NCBI GenBank assembly: GCA_022813625.1
Contig: JAKLMB010000004.1
Location: forward strand, 620,001-684,000
Source: Aaosphaeria pasadenensis
Lineage: Eukaryota; Ascomycota; Dothideomycetes; Pleosporales
Reading direction: 5' to 3'
Length of the DNA: 64,000 nucleotides
Shown piece by piece: positions 49,076 through 59,236 of this stretch; the first letter of the stretch is position 1, and each line of letters begins with the position of its first letter. The translations under genes were made by a program, and so were the position numbers. The notes under the pieces are model-generated. The model ran no database searches. It saw nothing but the letters and a program-made list of their open reading frames with translations, and was not told where the DNA came from.

Positions 49076-50117
49076 TCAATTAATCTGCGCTTCTCTTTCC
49101 TGCGCTAGCATACGTTTCAACTCCTCTCCATCTTTGAAGAATATCCGAAGACTTTCCGCGATCTTGTCAGTCGCTGCAGCATCTTCAAACAAGTCCAACC
49201 GGAATTTAGCCTCGTCATTGATGTAATGAGGGAGCGACTTTGTTTTCGGGGTGTGTCCTGCAGAAGAGGTTTAGTACGATATGAGACTTGCAGTTTAATT
49301 CGGGCATGAACTAACCGTTTGAATGATTTTCTAGTCGTGGTTTGACCGCATAGTCCGCGTTCTTCAGCTCCTCGAGAAGAACGACATTGATGGTCATGAG
49401 ATCAACACCAGCCAGGTGTACACACTCGTCAATGTTGCGAAGACTGGCAGCCATGATCTCGGTACTGATTCCCTCGGACTTGTAGTATTTGTAGATGTCG
49501 GACACCAATTTCACACCAGGATCTTTCAGTCCGGAGTAATCTTTGCCCGGTACCTGTTTCTGCCACCAATCCATGGTTCTGCCGACGAATGGAGATATCA
49601 AAGTGGCACCAGCTTCTGCCGCGAGCTTTGCCTGAACAGTCGAGAAGAGCAATGTCATGTTGCAATGGATGTTCTCTTGCTCCAAGATCTTGCAGGCGTG
49701 AAAGCCTTCCCACGTGGAGGCGATCTTGATGAGGACTCGCTCACGAGAGACACCGAGCTTTTCGTAGAGCTCTATGATTTCTCTTGCCATGGTAACAGTC
49801 TTGTCCTTGTGGAAAGAATGTATTGCGTCAACTTCCGTCGAGACGCGTCCTGGTACGTGCTTGAGAATCTCCACTCCAAACCCGACGACGAGTCGAATGA
49901 AGGCATGCTCAAGCTGCTCCTCGGCATTTTGCGATTGAGAAATTCCATAGCGTACGGCTTCTGAAATCAAGTGCTTGTATTTGGGGTTCTTTGCTGCGCC
50001 CAAGATATGCGAAGGATTGGTCGTTCCATCTTGTGGTTTAAACGAGTCAAGAATCTGAAAATCACCAGTGTCCGCAACAATGGTAGTCAGACGACGGAGC
50101 TGTTCTAGAGTAGACAT
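49076..50117 (-). CDS. Transaldolase, cluster paralogue
   Basis: Two exons (50117-49316 and 49257-49076, intron 49258-49315) give 327 residues, the usual length for TalB-type enzymes. The catalytic set is complete: Asp16 in IVADTGD, Asn34 in TTNPS, Glu95 in STEVDA and the Schiff-base Lys131 in LIKIASTWEG. LLFSTVQAKLAAEAGATLISPFVGR also matches the family. One unusual point is Gly31 in QDGTTNPS, where Ala is usual. The ATG at 50117 starts right at the family N-terminus; the open frame upstream is non-homologous. The enzyme moves a three-carbon ketol unit between sugar phosphates in the cytosol. Because it sits in a catabolic block with its own CCGG promoter, I infer a pathway-specific copy rather than the housekeeping enzyme. 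Confidence 0.92.
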
Positions 50118-50266
50118 GATTGATGTTGATAAAATGGAACCTGAATCTGAGGTAGTAAAGATCTTTGCAATAATTTCCTTTGAATATTGTAGCTTACCAT
50201 CAGTTATTATACTATCGAAATGACTTCGCAAATGTGTAGCAATTGCTTTGCCAGTAATCTCTCGAA

Positions 50267-50325
50267 CCGGGTCCGGGGAAAATACCGGAGCCGGGAAATG
50301 GTCGACGAGAACCAACCGGGGCCGG
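50267..50325. promoter_or_regulatory. Three CCGG-N2-CCGG sites in the divergent promoter
   Basis: CCGGGTCCGG at 50267, CCGGAGCCGG at 50285 and CCGGGGCCGG at 50316 lie between the transaldolase start (50117, minus) and the aldehyde dehydrogenase start (50418, plus). The same form recurs at 56257 and 56408 in the same block. This looks like a shared operator for a zinc-cluster dimer. Confidence 0.65.
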
Positions 50326-50417
50326 TATGTAAACCGCTCGATGTCTGTGAAGAGGCGATCATGAATACAATAATAGGGGCATGCCAGTCGATGGGCAGTC
50401 AATGGCTTAAGCAAATC

Positions 50418-52044
50418 ATGGAATCTATTATGGAAGTAAGTCGAATCAAAGGTCTTGTTGTTTGACCCTTCGCTTACTCAATCGACAGTTGAGCGATGAT
50501 AGTCTCTTCAAGTGCAAGGGGTACATCGATGGGAGGTGGAAAGATGCCAAGTCTGGGAAAACCTTCGAGGTATCCGGTACGTGGTGACATGAATATTTGG
50601 GTAAAGACAGTTCTAAATATATGTCAGATCCTGCAACCGGCACTGTTGTTGCTGCTTGTCCAGACATGAATAATCTCGACGTAGTGCTTGCAATTGAGGC
50701 TGCAGAGAGGGCTCAGGTATTATTTGGCAAAAGCAGTGCCTATAGTCGCAGTAGGATGCTGCAGGACTGGGCAGGTCTTATGCTAGCTAACAAAGAAGAC
50801 CTGGCACGTATCGTGACCGTGGAAAACGGTAAACCTCTTGCGGAAGCGAGAGGCGAGATTGCATACGCAGCAGCCTTCCTCACATGGTTCGCAGAAGAAG
50901 CAATTAGAATCCAAGGTGAAACGGTTCGCACGAACGTTGATTCGCATCGAGTTGTCACAGTACGCGAACCTGTGGGAGTCTGCGGCCTAATCACGCCTTG
51001 GAATTTTCCTGCTGCAATGATCACCAGAAAGGCCGGACCAGCTATTGCTGCTGGTTGCACCACCGTCGTAAAGGCCCCTGGCGAAACACCACTGACGGCA
51101 CTTGCTCTTGCAGAGCTGGCAGAAAGAGCTGGAATACCTGGAGGTGTTTTCAATGTGGTGACTACGCTGAAATATACACCCGAGGTTGGCCGAACAATTA
51201 CCACCAGTCCGATCGTCCGAAAGATCTCTTTCACGGGGTCAACAACCGTTGGAAGGTTGCTCTGCGAGCAATCTTCTTCTACGATCAAGAAGATGTCATT
51301 GGAATTGGGTGGTCTGGCACCTTTCATCGTATTCGATGATGCAGACATAGAAGCTGCTGTTGCAGGCGCCGTGGTCTCCAAATTTCGAGCATCAGGACAA
51401 ACATGCGTTTGTGCAAATACCATGTTCGTGCATCGAAGTGTATACGATAGGTTCGCGAAGGGCTTGATAGAGGTTGTGAAAACATTCAAAGTTGGCAACG
51501 GGCTGCACTCGGACACAACACATGGCCCACTGATCCATCAGAAAGCAGTGAGTAAAGTTTCCGAGCACGTACAAGATGCGTTAAAGAAGGGCGCAACTGT
51601 GGTGGTGGGAGGCAATGTTCTCCCTGAACTTGGTCCAACATTTTTCGAGCCTACTGTTATCCTGAACGCAACCCTTGATATGAAATTTACGCAAGAGGAG
51701 ACCTTTGGGCCACTGGCAGGTATTGTTTCCTTCGAAACTGAAGAAGAGGTTCTTGCAGCAGTTAATAGATCGGAATACGGTCTTGCTGCATATTTCTACA
51801 GTAAAGACATCAGCCGCTGCTGGAGAGTTGCTGAACAGTTAGACGTTGGTATGGTGGGCGTTAACGCAGGTCAGTACAGGCGTTCGAACTCCCTACAATT
51901 CAACCTATCTTACCATCCACAGGTATCGTCAGTAATCCTGCCTCTCCATTTGGCGGTGTGAAGCAAAGTGGATACGGACGGGAAGGAAGTAAACAAGGCA
52001 TCGATGAATACACGACCGTCAAGTCTATCACCTTCACAATCTAA
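50418..52044 (+). CDS. NAD(P)-dependent aldehyde dehydrogenase, succinate-semialdehyde type
   Basis: Four exons (50418-50435, 50489-50576, 50628-51869, 51923-52044) give 489 residues, standard for the family. The spliced reading joins FKCKGYIDGRWKD, SGKTFEVSDPATGTVV and the long core. Catalytic residues: Asn in TPWNFPAAM, Glu261 in LELGGLAPF and Cys295 in GQTCVCAN. FGGVKQSGYGREGSKQGIDEY is the conserved C-terminal signature. The closest well-known relatives are GabD-type semialdehyde dehydrogenases, which oxidise short aldehydes carrying a distant acid group. A start upstream in frame (for example 50391) would add residues with no family match. Divergent from the transaldolase with a shared CCGG promoter, so co-regulation is expected. 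The actual aldehyde is unknown. Confidence 0.92.
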
Positions 52045-52747
52045 ATAAGAGAACATGAATATAGACTCAATGATGATTACTTTGCGTATTGTGCTCATGT
52101 TCGCGCTTGACGATAATTCTTTGAATGTTCCACTGCCTAGTCGTGTCCGCTGCCTACAGTATCTCAGTTCAGGCAGTTTATTGCGATATTATGATCACGA
52201 TTCCGAAATTCTTATGATAGATAATAAGCTATGAGTTTTAAAGCCCTAGCTTGTTCGAGATGTTTTAGGGCTGTATGACAAGACAAAAACAGATTCAATG
52301 TAGCACTTCCTGTACTGAAAGAGAGAGAAAATCTCATACGTGAACGGAAATGAGATGCGCTTGCTCAGAGAGAAGTGATTTAATTGTTAGCTTGGTACAT
52401 TATTGGAGAATTTTCATTATGTGTGTCCATCAAAAGAATTAATACGGGATTGTGGCATAGTTGGATGAAGGTGAGGCCATTCAGCGGTTGTGTGTGCAAA
52501 GACTCACGCTTGGTCGTTAATTACACAATAGTAGTTTTAGGACATATTCTACGAACCTGTCAAGAAAATTCACAAACCTCTAAGCTATCTATATTACATA
52601 TTGTCCGAGTCTGAGTGATATCTGTGTTGCCCCTACCATAGAGAGGTCGCTGGCATAGGCAACAATATACAAGCAATGTCGAGTGATACCGGTTATACAA
52701 TTGTTATTTTTGATACTATTTCTACGGTAATATCAACCCCAAGTCAT
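52045..52747. other. Region between convergent genes
   Basis: About 700 bases of AT-rich DNA between the ends of the aldehyde dehydrogenase and the Gfo/Idh/MocA gene. No gene, RNA or repeat was seen. Confidence 0.5.
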
Positions 52748-54173
52748 CTATTTTCTTGAAGCCTCGCTTTCATCTCGGATTCTCCACGTAAACTCGTAAG
52801 TCTTGCAAGCATCCTCAAATGTTGAAAGTATGGAACCAGTAGGGTGGGAGGGCCGGTAGAACGATGACGATCCGGGCGCCGGTCCCTCACCAGAACTATC
52901 ATTGTCTGCATTTTCATCGACTGATGATGGGTCCAGGCAGTCTGCTCCCAATGATTCGAGAAGAGCTGCTAGCTCGGAATAGAATGGATCATCGTTGGGA
53001 AACGTGAAAGTTTCTTCTTTTTCCGACACAGGGGTACTATAGCGAGTTTTGGTAAGTATTTTAATATGCATGTAAGGCGGTTCTTCAATTACCGGACATG
53101 AAGCGTAGGTGTTCCGTATAAGTCAACCAGTCGCAGCTGATAGCCATCACCAGACACAACAATTTCATTTGAATACTTGATTCCATGAAGTGCAATGATA
53201 TGTGTGAGAGAACCAATTGCACCCTTTTCATATTTCCTGTTTCAAGTTCAGTAAGAGACAATTCCCCCGCACAAGAGATATATTGGGCGAGGTGATAGGC
53301 CTACCAGAAAGCCGACGTTACCCTTGGTATCCTGTCGGAGCTATCGATCTGAGACTCGTCGATGGCCATATGAGATAATTTTCCGGCTGGCTCGTCATGT
53401 TCCAAAGCAACAGCTTTCACGGAGTCAAGATTAACCTCACCGCCAATGTAGCGACAAAGATCGCAAAAGTGAGTGGCTTGCTCGACGACTGGCCCGCATT
53501 GTTTTGCTTTGTTCCACCAGTCGATTTTACGGATCTTGGAGTAGGCGCACGTATAACGAGCATTCACGGACATGATTTGCACGTTATTTTCGCGAATGAT
53601 GGACATGGCCTTCTGGACAACATGCAGATATCGGAGCATGTATCCTACTGAAACAGTGTTGCCGGAATCCTTGAGGATTTGAGCCACCGGGTAGGACTCG
53701 TGTGGTCTTGCGGTTGAGACCGGCTTCTCGCAAAATAGACCTGGTGCGGAGCCAAAGGACGCGATAATCTGCGACTCCAGGTCACGCTGTTCAAGCATTG
53801 TTCCTCTGAAGTGAGGAGGCGTACCAAGAATGATAAGTTTGGGAAGTTTTTCGGTAGCTCTCAAGGCCTTCTCTGCGCTGGCCACGTCCAGGAAATGTTC
53901 AGTTTTGGCATAAGCTGTAGCAGCCGAGGAAGCCTTCTTCTGGGCGAGTACGTGTTTGACACGATCGATGGAAGGGTCAACTATTCCAACCACCTCTAGG
54001 CTAGATCCAAGATAGCGCTCGACGCGCAGTGAGTGATTCCACAGCACATTGTCGTTGCCGAAAGTAATGTTTCCCTATCTTAGTCAGTTCAAAATATCAA
54101 TTGAATGGCAACTTGTAATATATACCGCGCCAACGAAGAGGACTGAGAATTTTGCTGCCTTTGAGTTGGCCAT
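52748..54173 (-). CDS. Gfo/Idh/MocA-family NAD(P)-dependent oxidoreductase
   Basis: Four exons (54173-54126, 54074-53305, 53236-53093, 53036-52748) give 416 residues. The first intron splits the Rossmann motif, which reads SVLFVGAGNITFGNDN after splicing. The family EKP motif is present (LFCEKPVST), as is a HFCDLCRYIGGEV segment that matches the usual HxxD..R pattern of the substrate site. The C-terminal domain ends with SILSTFEDACKTYEFTWRIRDES, a fungal form of the family's last helix. These enzymes oxidise or reduce sugars, sugar acids, inositols or related hydroxy compounds with a nicotinamide cofactor. No signal peptide is visible, so it acts in the cytosol. The promoter carries the CCGG array at 54383-54436, as do its neighbours. 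The substrate is unknown. Confidence 0.88.
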
Positions 54174-54982
54174 GGTGGGCGGAGTCAACGATACGAGAGC
54201 AACGAGACAGAGAACTCGGTATTGCAAGCTTATGGAGTAGAGGTTTCATACAAGTAACGATATTTTCTGCATATGCCATCAGCAATATATGTACATGCTT
54301 CAAAGGCCTACTCCAGCGCTGAAAGTTCATGTGGACCAGCTCCGAAGGTTTGGAATGCGGGAGACTGAGTGCTGAGCACTTACCGGCCGTGACAACACCC
54401 GCCGGCCGGCCGGTCGTGTCTCGACATTGCTGCCGGTAGAAAAGAGACTAGAACAACGCGGTCACGCTCTGGTTGCGAAGCGAGCCTTGAAATGTGGTAG
54501 ATTCAATTGAGTTCGGTGGGGAACAGAATGGAAGATCTGATTGGTGCCTGGAAGAGGCGTCTATGATCCCCTCACGTGACTTTCAACTCCAAAGTAACAA
54601 TGATGACTCAACATACAAGAAAATGGATAAAGCTACGTCGACAAGTTATACATAGAGAGACGCATAGACAGAATAAGCAATGTCGTGGATGAGAACAAGG
54701 AGTAGACAGGTGGGTCAGGACTCGGGAGGTTCATGAGTTGACATTAACGATACTCTAGACCACCACCCTTTGGAATAGTAGTCGTTTAAAGGTAAGATGA
54801 GCCTTATGAATTAATATATGGTTTTCTACGGGAAGCTCTCCATCGCACGTATGATAGGTAGTTCATCAAACAAAAGCATTCCTCTATCATGCGAGGTCTT
54901 TTGTTAAAATTGCAAATTACTGAGATAAGACTTCCCCATACTTAAAGTGGCCAGAGGTTGTGATCAGATGGCTGATACGACA
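54174..54982. other. Intergenic region with a CCGG array
   Basis: About 810 bases between two minus-strand genes. The part nearest the Gfo/Idh/MocA gene holds its promoter and the CCGG array; the rest should hold the 3' end of the dehydrogenase. No coding region was seen. Confidence 0.5.
54383..54436. promoter_or_regulatory. CCGG array before the Gfo/Idh/MocA gene
   Basis: CCGG occurs at 54383, three times in a row at 54402-54413 (CCGGCCGGCCGG), and at 54433. The array is 210-265 bases upstream of the start codon at 54173. It resembles the arrays in the other promoters of this block, but not with the exact two-base spacing. Confidence 0.5.
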
Positions 54983-56123
54983 TCAGATTAACTGCGAAAG
55001 TTCCTTCGAAATGGCATCTGCAACGTCTAGTGTTCCTGCATGTCCCCCCAAGTCCCGTGTCAGGATGTTGCCCTCGCAAACCTTCTCAATGGCTGACATC
55101 AATCGGTCTGCTGCATCATCTTCCTTCAGCCATCTAAGCATTTCTGTAGCTGACCATATAGCTCCGAGGGGATTTGCAACACCCTTTCCTGTAATGTCGA
55201 ATGCTGATCCATGGACTGGTTCGAAGAAGCTGGGGCTTTGTCTCGAAGGGTCGATGTTGCTTGATGAAGCAATTCCAATAGAGCCTGCCAGTGCAGCTGC
55301 AAGGTCGGAAAGAATATCCATTTGAAGATTGGTCCCGACAATAGTATCAATGGTATGAGGGCACTTTACCATTCGCACCGTCATTGCGTCGACTAACATC
55401 TTCTCCATCGTAACGCTAGGATAATCCTTTGATATCTCGGTAGCTATCTCATCCCACAATACCATCCCATTCCGCATTGCGTTTGACTTTGTAACAACGA
55501 TGAGGCTTTTCTGCGGCCTTGATAGAGCTGTCTCAAAGGCAAATCTCATGATTCGCTCAACTCCATGCCGGGTGTAGATGGCGACTTCAGTAGCACATTC
55601 CCAAGGTTGGCCTACATGTGTACGCCCGCCTTGGCCTGCATATTCGCCCTCGGAATTTTCACGAATAATGACCCAATCGATAGGTTTGACGGGAGTAGCG
55701 ATCAAGGGTTGAATACCGGGCAATGTTCGGACGGGTCGTACATTGACGTAGAGTTGCATTTGCCCTCGTATTGCAAGAAGAAGCTCCCATAATGAGATAT
55801 GGTCAGGAACGTCTATGCAACATTTTAGCAGTGCAATTAAAGGATACATGAGATAGAAATGAGATGAACTTACCTTTGTCTCCAACAGCTCCAAAAAGAA
55901 TTGCATCATGTTGTTTGAGGAGCTGGATTCCATCTGTGGGCATGTACCGACCCTGCGACCGATAATAATCACTTCCCCAAGGCAGCTGCGTGAAATCGAG
56001 TTTGAAAGTCTTCAAACTCCTCTCTAAAGTTTCCAGAACTTTGAGAGTTGCACCAATGACTTCAGGACCAATCCCATCTCCTGGGATGCATGCAATGCGG
56101 TGCGTTCTCAAAGCTGCGGCCAT
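54983..56123 (-). CDS. Tartrate/D-malate-type beta-decarboxylating dehydrogenase
   Basis: Two exons (56123-55874 and 55812-54983, intron 55813-55873) give 359 residues, standard for the family. The sequence follows the tartrate dehydrogenase branch of the isocitrate/isopropylmalate superfamily: IACIPGDGIGPEV, WGSDYYRSQGRYMPTDG, FGAVGDKDVPDHISLW, VNVRPVRTLPG, RENSEGEYAG and NLQMDILSDLAAAL with the metal-binding Asp pair. FEPVHGSAFDITGKGVANP is intact. Enzymes of this branch oxidise tartrate, D-malate or a related 2-hydroxy acid with NAD and Mn/Mg, often releasing CO2. The VPDHISLW and WGSDYY motifs favour this branch over LeuB. It is divergent from the MFS permease, and both face the CCGG sites at 56257-56445. 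Substrate choice is inferred from motifs only. Confidence 0.9.
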
Positions 56124-56256
56124 CTTGCAAAGTGAGAAACTAGGTTGCTCTGACAATTGAAATGATCATCATAATGAAAGAGGCAATTGATTGGGGTTTT
56201 GTGCCTCCTGGCTAACCCGATGTCGGTAAATATCGTGATTGATTTCATGTTACACA

Positions 56257-56445
56257 CCGGAACCGGGTTTCAATCTCAATATTCATGTTCTTTACTTGTT
56301 GGTCACAAGCAAACTTACATCCGCCCATCTAAAGAGTAATTTGTTACTTTTATAGGATATAATGTATGTTCGACCAATCGGGGGTTCCTGTGGCCCAAGA
56401 AGCCGCTCCGGCTCCGGTGTTGTTAAAATGGTGGACACCGGCCGG
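56257..56445. promoter_or_regulatory. CCGG-N2-CCGG sites in the divergent promoter
   Basis: CCGGAACCGG at 56257-56266, CCGGCTCCGG at 56408-56417 and CCGGCCGG at 56438-56445 lie between the dehydrogenase start (56123, minus) and the permease start (56773, plus). Single CCGG copies follow at 56570 and 56589. The two spaced sites match those at 50267-50325 exactly in form. Confidence 0.65.
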
Positions 56446-56654
56446 ACCTTGAATGCTAGAAGTTCCGATTCTCCTCTCGTAGCCCAGTCTAGCCCACCAA
56501 ACTTCGTGTTTTGGCTTTTACGCCCATTTCGGATGCAGTATGAGAAGTTCCGAGCAATGTATCTCTACCCCGGTGCCAAAGATTTACCCCGGTTACCCCA
56601 CAGAGTACGCACGTTGCAAGAGTCTTCTTTGGGACTGGCTTCCTTGCTGAAGAA

Positions 56655-56662
56655 TATATAAG
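56655..56662 (+). promoter_or_regulatory. TATA-like box of the permease gene
   Basis: TATATAAG lies 111 bases before the permease ATG, downstream of the CCGG sites, an order expected of an inducible promoter. Confidence 0.5.
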
Positions 56663-56772
56663 AGACAGCCTGGGTCGGTTCAATCTCGCAGGCACATCTT
56701 CTCTCATCTCATTGATCACCAACAACTGCTTCTGATTTGAAAGGCCACAAGAAGTCGTGCAGCATTGTTACG

Positions 56773-58374
56773 ATGCCCAACGACATCACCGCAACTGCTA
56801 CCGGTATCGAAAAGGGGGCGTCCAGCTCGCAGTACATCGAGGACAACAACTCTGCCAGCTCCATGGATGGTCTTCAGCTAGCTCGTAACTTGAGCCCAGA
56901 ACGTCGGGTGCAAGTCGAACGATCCATGAAACGCAAGCTGGACGCACGCTGTTCTTTGTTCGTTATCATGTATATTATGAACTATTTGGACCGCAACAAC
57001 ATCGCATCCGCACGGCTTGGAACGCTTGAAAAAGATCTCAATCTCAACTATAACCAGTACGCCACTTGCCTTAGCATTCTCTATGTCGGCTACATTCTCA
57101 TGCAAGTGCCGTCGAACATGTTGATCAATCGGATTGACCGCCCATCATGGTACATATCTGGTGCCATGCTTACATGGGGAGCGATATCTACATTGACCGG
57201 CATTGTTACGAACTTCGGCGGAATGGTGGCCACTCGTTTCTTCTTGGGGTTTGTCGAGGCCGCCTTCTTACCAGGTGTACTGCTCATCTTATCTAAATGG
57301 TACACCCGCAAAGAGCTCAGTCTGAGAAACGGAATCTTGTACTGTGGTAACCTTGGATCGAACGCGTTCTCTGCACTGGTCGGTGCTGGTGTGCTGTCCA
57401 ATATGGAAGGAACAATGGGTCATGCTGCTTGGCGATGGTTGTTCTGGAGTATGCTGCCCTCCGATTATTTCTGCAATGCTGTACAACTAACTCGAGACTT
57501 AGTCGAAGGTGCGATTACAATGGCTATCGCGATCATAGCTGTACTCATACTGCCTGATCTGCCACACAACACTCGCGGTTTTACGGAAGAAGAACGACAA
57601 GTTGCTCAATTGCGATTGATCGAAGATATCGGCGAGGCTGACACCGATTCCGACGAGCAAGGGCCGTTTGAAGGCCTGTTTATGTGCCTGAAGGATATCA
57701 AGGTCTATGTTATGATGCTCAGCTTTACAGCTTATGTCGTCGGTGTTTCATACAACGCCTTTTTCCCCACTCTTACTGGCACACTGGGCTTTGCTAGGAT
57801 CCCAACTCTTCTCATGAGCGCTCCTCCGTGGATCTTTGCCTGCATCGTATCTCTTGTAAATGCATGGCACGCCGACCGTACGCAAGAGAAATTCTGGCAT
57901 ATAGGTGGACCTATCTGTGTTGGCGTCCTAGGCTGCGTGATCAGCATGTCAACGACAAACGTAGCAGCTAGGTACGTGGCATTGTTTCTACAGGCCAGCG
58001 CCTACGCCGGATTTATCGTAGTCTATTCGTGGATTAGTTCCTCTTTCCCCAGACCACCAGCGAAAAGAGCCGTTGCGATCGCTCTGATCAATGCGTTCTC
58101 ACAACTGGGCAATGTGGCCGGGTCCTACGTGTGGCACTTGAAGGAAAACGGATACCGGAAGAGTTACGGCATTGTTCTGTCCATGTTCGGAGTTGCTTTC
58201 TGTGGAATGTGGCTGTTCCGACACATGCTGGTGACGCTGAACAAGGAGCTTGATGCAGCAGAAGAGGCTCTAGCGAACGATACGAGTGACGAGAAAGCTA
58301 CTGGTTCTCCAAAGGAAAACGTTGCCGCCCAGAACGCGATACTAGCCAATGCGACTTTCAGGTATCAGCTTTAG
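56773..58374 (+). CDS. MFS permease, anion:cation symporter (Dal5/tartrate) type
   Basis: Two exons (56773-57448 and 57503-58374) give 515 residues. The 54-base intron (57449-57502) has no stop and keeps phase, so it can be missed. Splicing it restores WRWLFWIEGAITMAIAIIAV at the usual place; the unspliced reading would insert 18 residues into a membrane segment. Family signatures: YIMNYLDRNNIASARL, NQYATCLSILYVGYILMQVPSN, RFFLGFVEAAFLPGVLLILSKWY. About twelve membrane segments are readable, with cytosolic ends rich in charged residues. The ATG at 56773 was chosen because the frame upstream opens with TTG. Relatives transport allantoate, nicotinate, tartrate, sugar acids or other organic anions with protons. 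Placed next to a tartrate-type dehydrogenase, it likely brings in the cluster's substrate. Confidence 0.92.
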   Translation: MPNDITATATGIEKGASSSQYIEDNNSASSMDGLQLARNLSPERRVQVERSMKRKLDARCSLFVIMYIMNYLDRNNIASARLGTLEKDLNLNYNQYATCLSILYVGYILMQVPSNMLINRIDRPSWYISGAMLTWGAISTLTGIVTNFGGMVATRFFLGFVEAAFLPGVLLILSKWYTRKELSLRNGILYCGNLGSNAFSALVGAGVLSNMEGTMGHAAWRWLFWSMLPSDYFCNAVQLTRDLVEGAITMAIAIIAVLILPDLPHNTRGFTEEERQVAQLRLIEDIGEADTDSDEQGPFEGLFMCLKDIKVYVMMLSFTAYVVGVSYNAFFPTLTGTLGFARIPTLLMSAPPWIFACIVSLVNAWHADRTQEKFWHIGGPICVGVLGCVISMSTTNVAARYVALFLQASAYAGFIVVYSWISSSFPRPPAKRAVAIALINAFSQLGNVAGSYVWHLKENGYRKSYGIVLSMFGVAFCGMWLFRHMLVTLNKELDAAEEALANDTSDEKATGSPKENVAAQNAILANATFRYQL

Positions 58375-59236
58375 GTGCTGGCGGCCAACATGGTGCACTT
58401 GTCCCGCTTGCATAGATGCTTCTTTCAGGGAGCATATCAAGTGGTGTGGCAATGCGGAGTGCTCATCGACTTCAATAACCAAAGTCAGTACTTGATCAAG
58501 CTGTCTTTGTTCTTGATATATATATATATGTGTGAAGCGCAAAGTTTATTAAGATTGCAATCTTCCCGTAAATACCAAGATTGAATACAATAAGACCTGT
58601 TGAGCTTTCTACCCTTATGAACTACTGTGTAAAGGTGGATGTGTGATGGTGACTGTACAAACTAAAACATGATCTGGTTAAGACTATCCCAAATTCACAC
58701 AACACCGACATCAGTAACCTTTTGATGCTAATATGTGGGGATTGACAAACAAACAATAGTGAATCGCGCTATCGTACACTTCGTTGGATTGTTGTCAAGG
58801 CGCGGGAATACGAGTATTGTGGTTTTCTACACTGCCGTTGAAATGAAGTAGTTCCCAGTATTATGAAACTAAGCGCGATTCGTAGCATCTTGTTGAATTT
58901 CTGGAGTATATTTAGTAGCATTACTACTGAGGAAGACGATGAATGATAACTTAAGTTCGACGCATGGACCAAATCACTATTTGCCTGCCCCGGATCCGTG
59001 GTAACGGCGGTTGGACCCTGGCATATTACGCCGCATACCACACGTGGCTGCTGCTCCGAATCATTGCGGAGTGGACGTTATCCATCTCCACACCGTTGAT
59101 CCCCTGTATCAACTACACTTCGACGTGCGCCATCTCGCATCTGTATCCGACATTACATCGCTCGTCCTGCCGTTTCGTCTCATCCTTTCGTGTCCGCATA
59201 CATCCAAGTGTATCCTCAGTGCCTCGTAACCTACCA
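58375..59236. other. Intergenic region, about 860 bases
   Basis: Between two plus-strand genes. AT-rich, with a short TA run near 58517-58530. An open frame runs into the next gene from 58964 but its extra residues do not resemble that family. No RNA or repeat was recognised. Confidence 0.5.

Larger units (their letters stand above)
56124..56772. other. Divergent promoter of dehydrogenase and permease
   Basis: About 650 bases between two divergent starts. It contains CCGG arrays and a TATA-like box (56655-56662), listed separately. No gene was seen. Confidence 0.55.

Noticed and set aside
58964..59236. N-terminal extension of the TMEM234-like protein
   Set aside because: The added residues have no family match and the ATG at 59237 lies directly before the first membrane segment.
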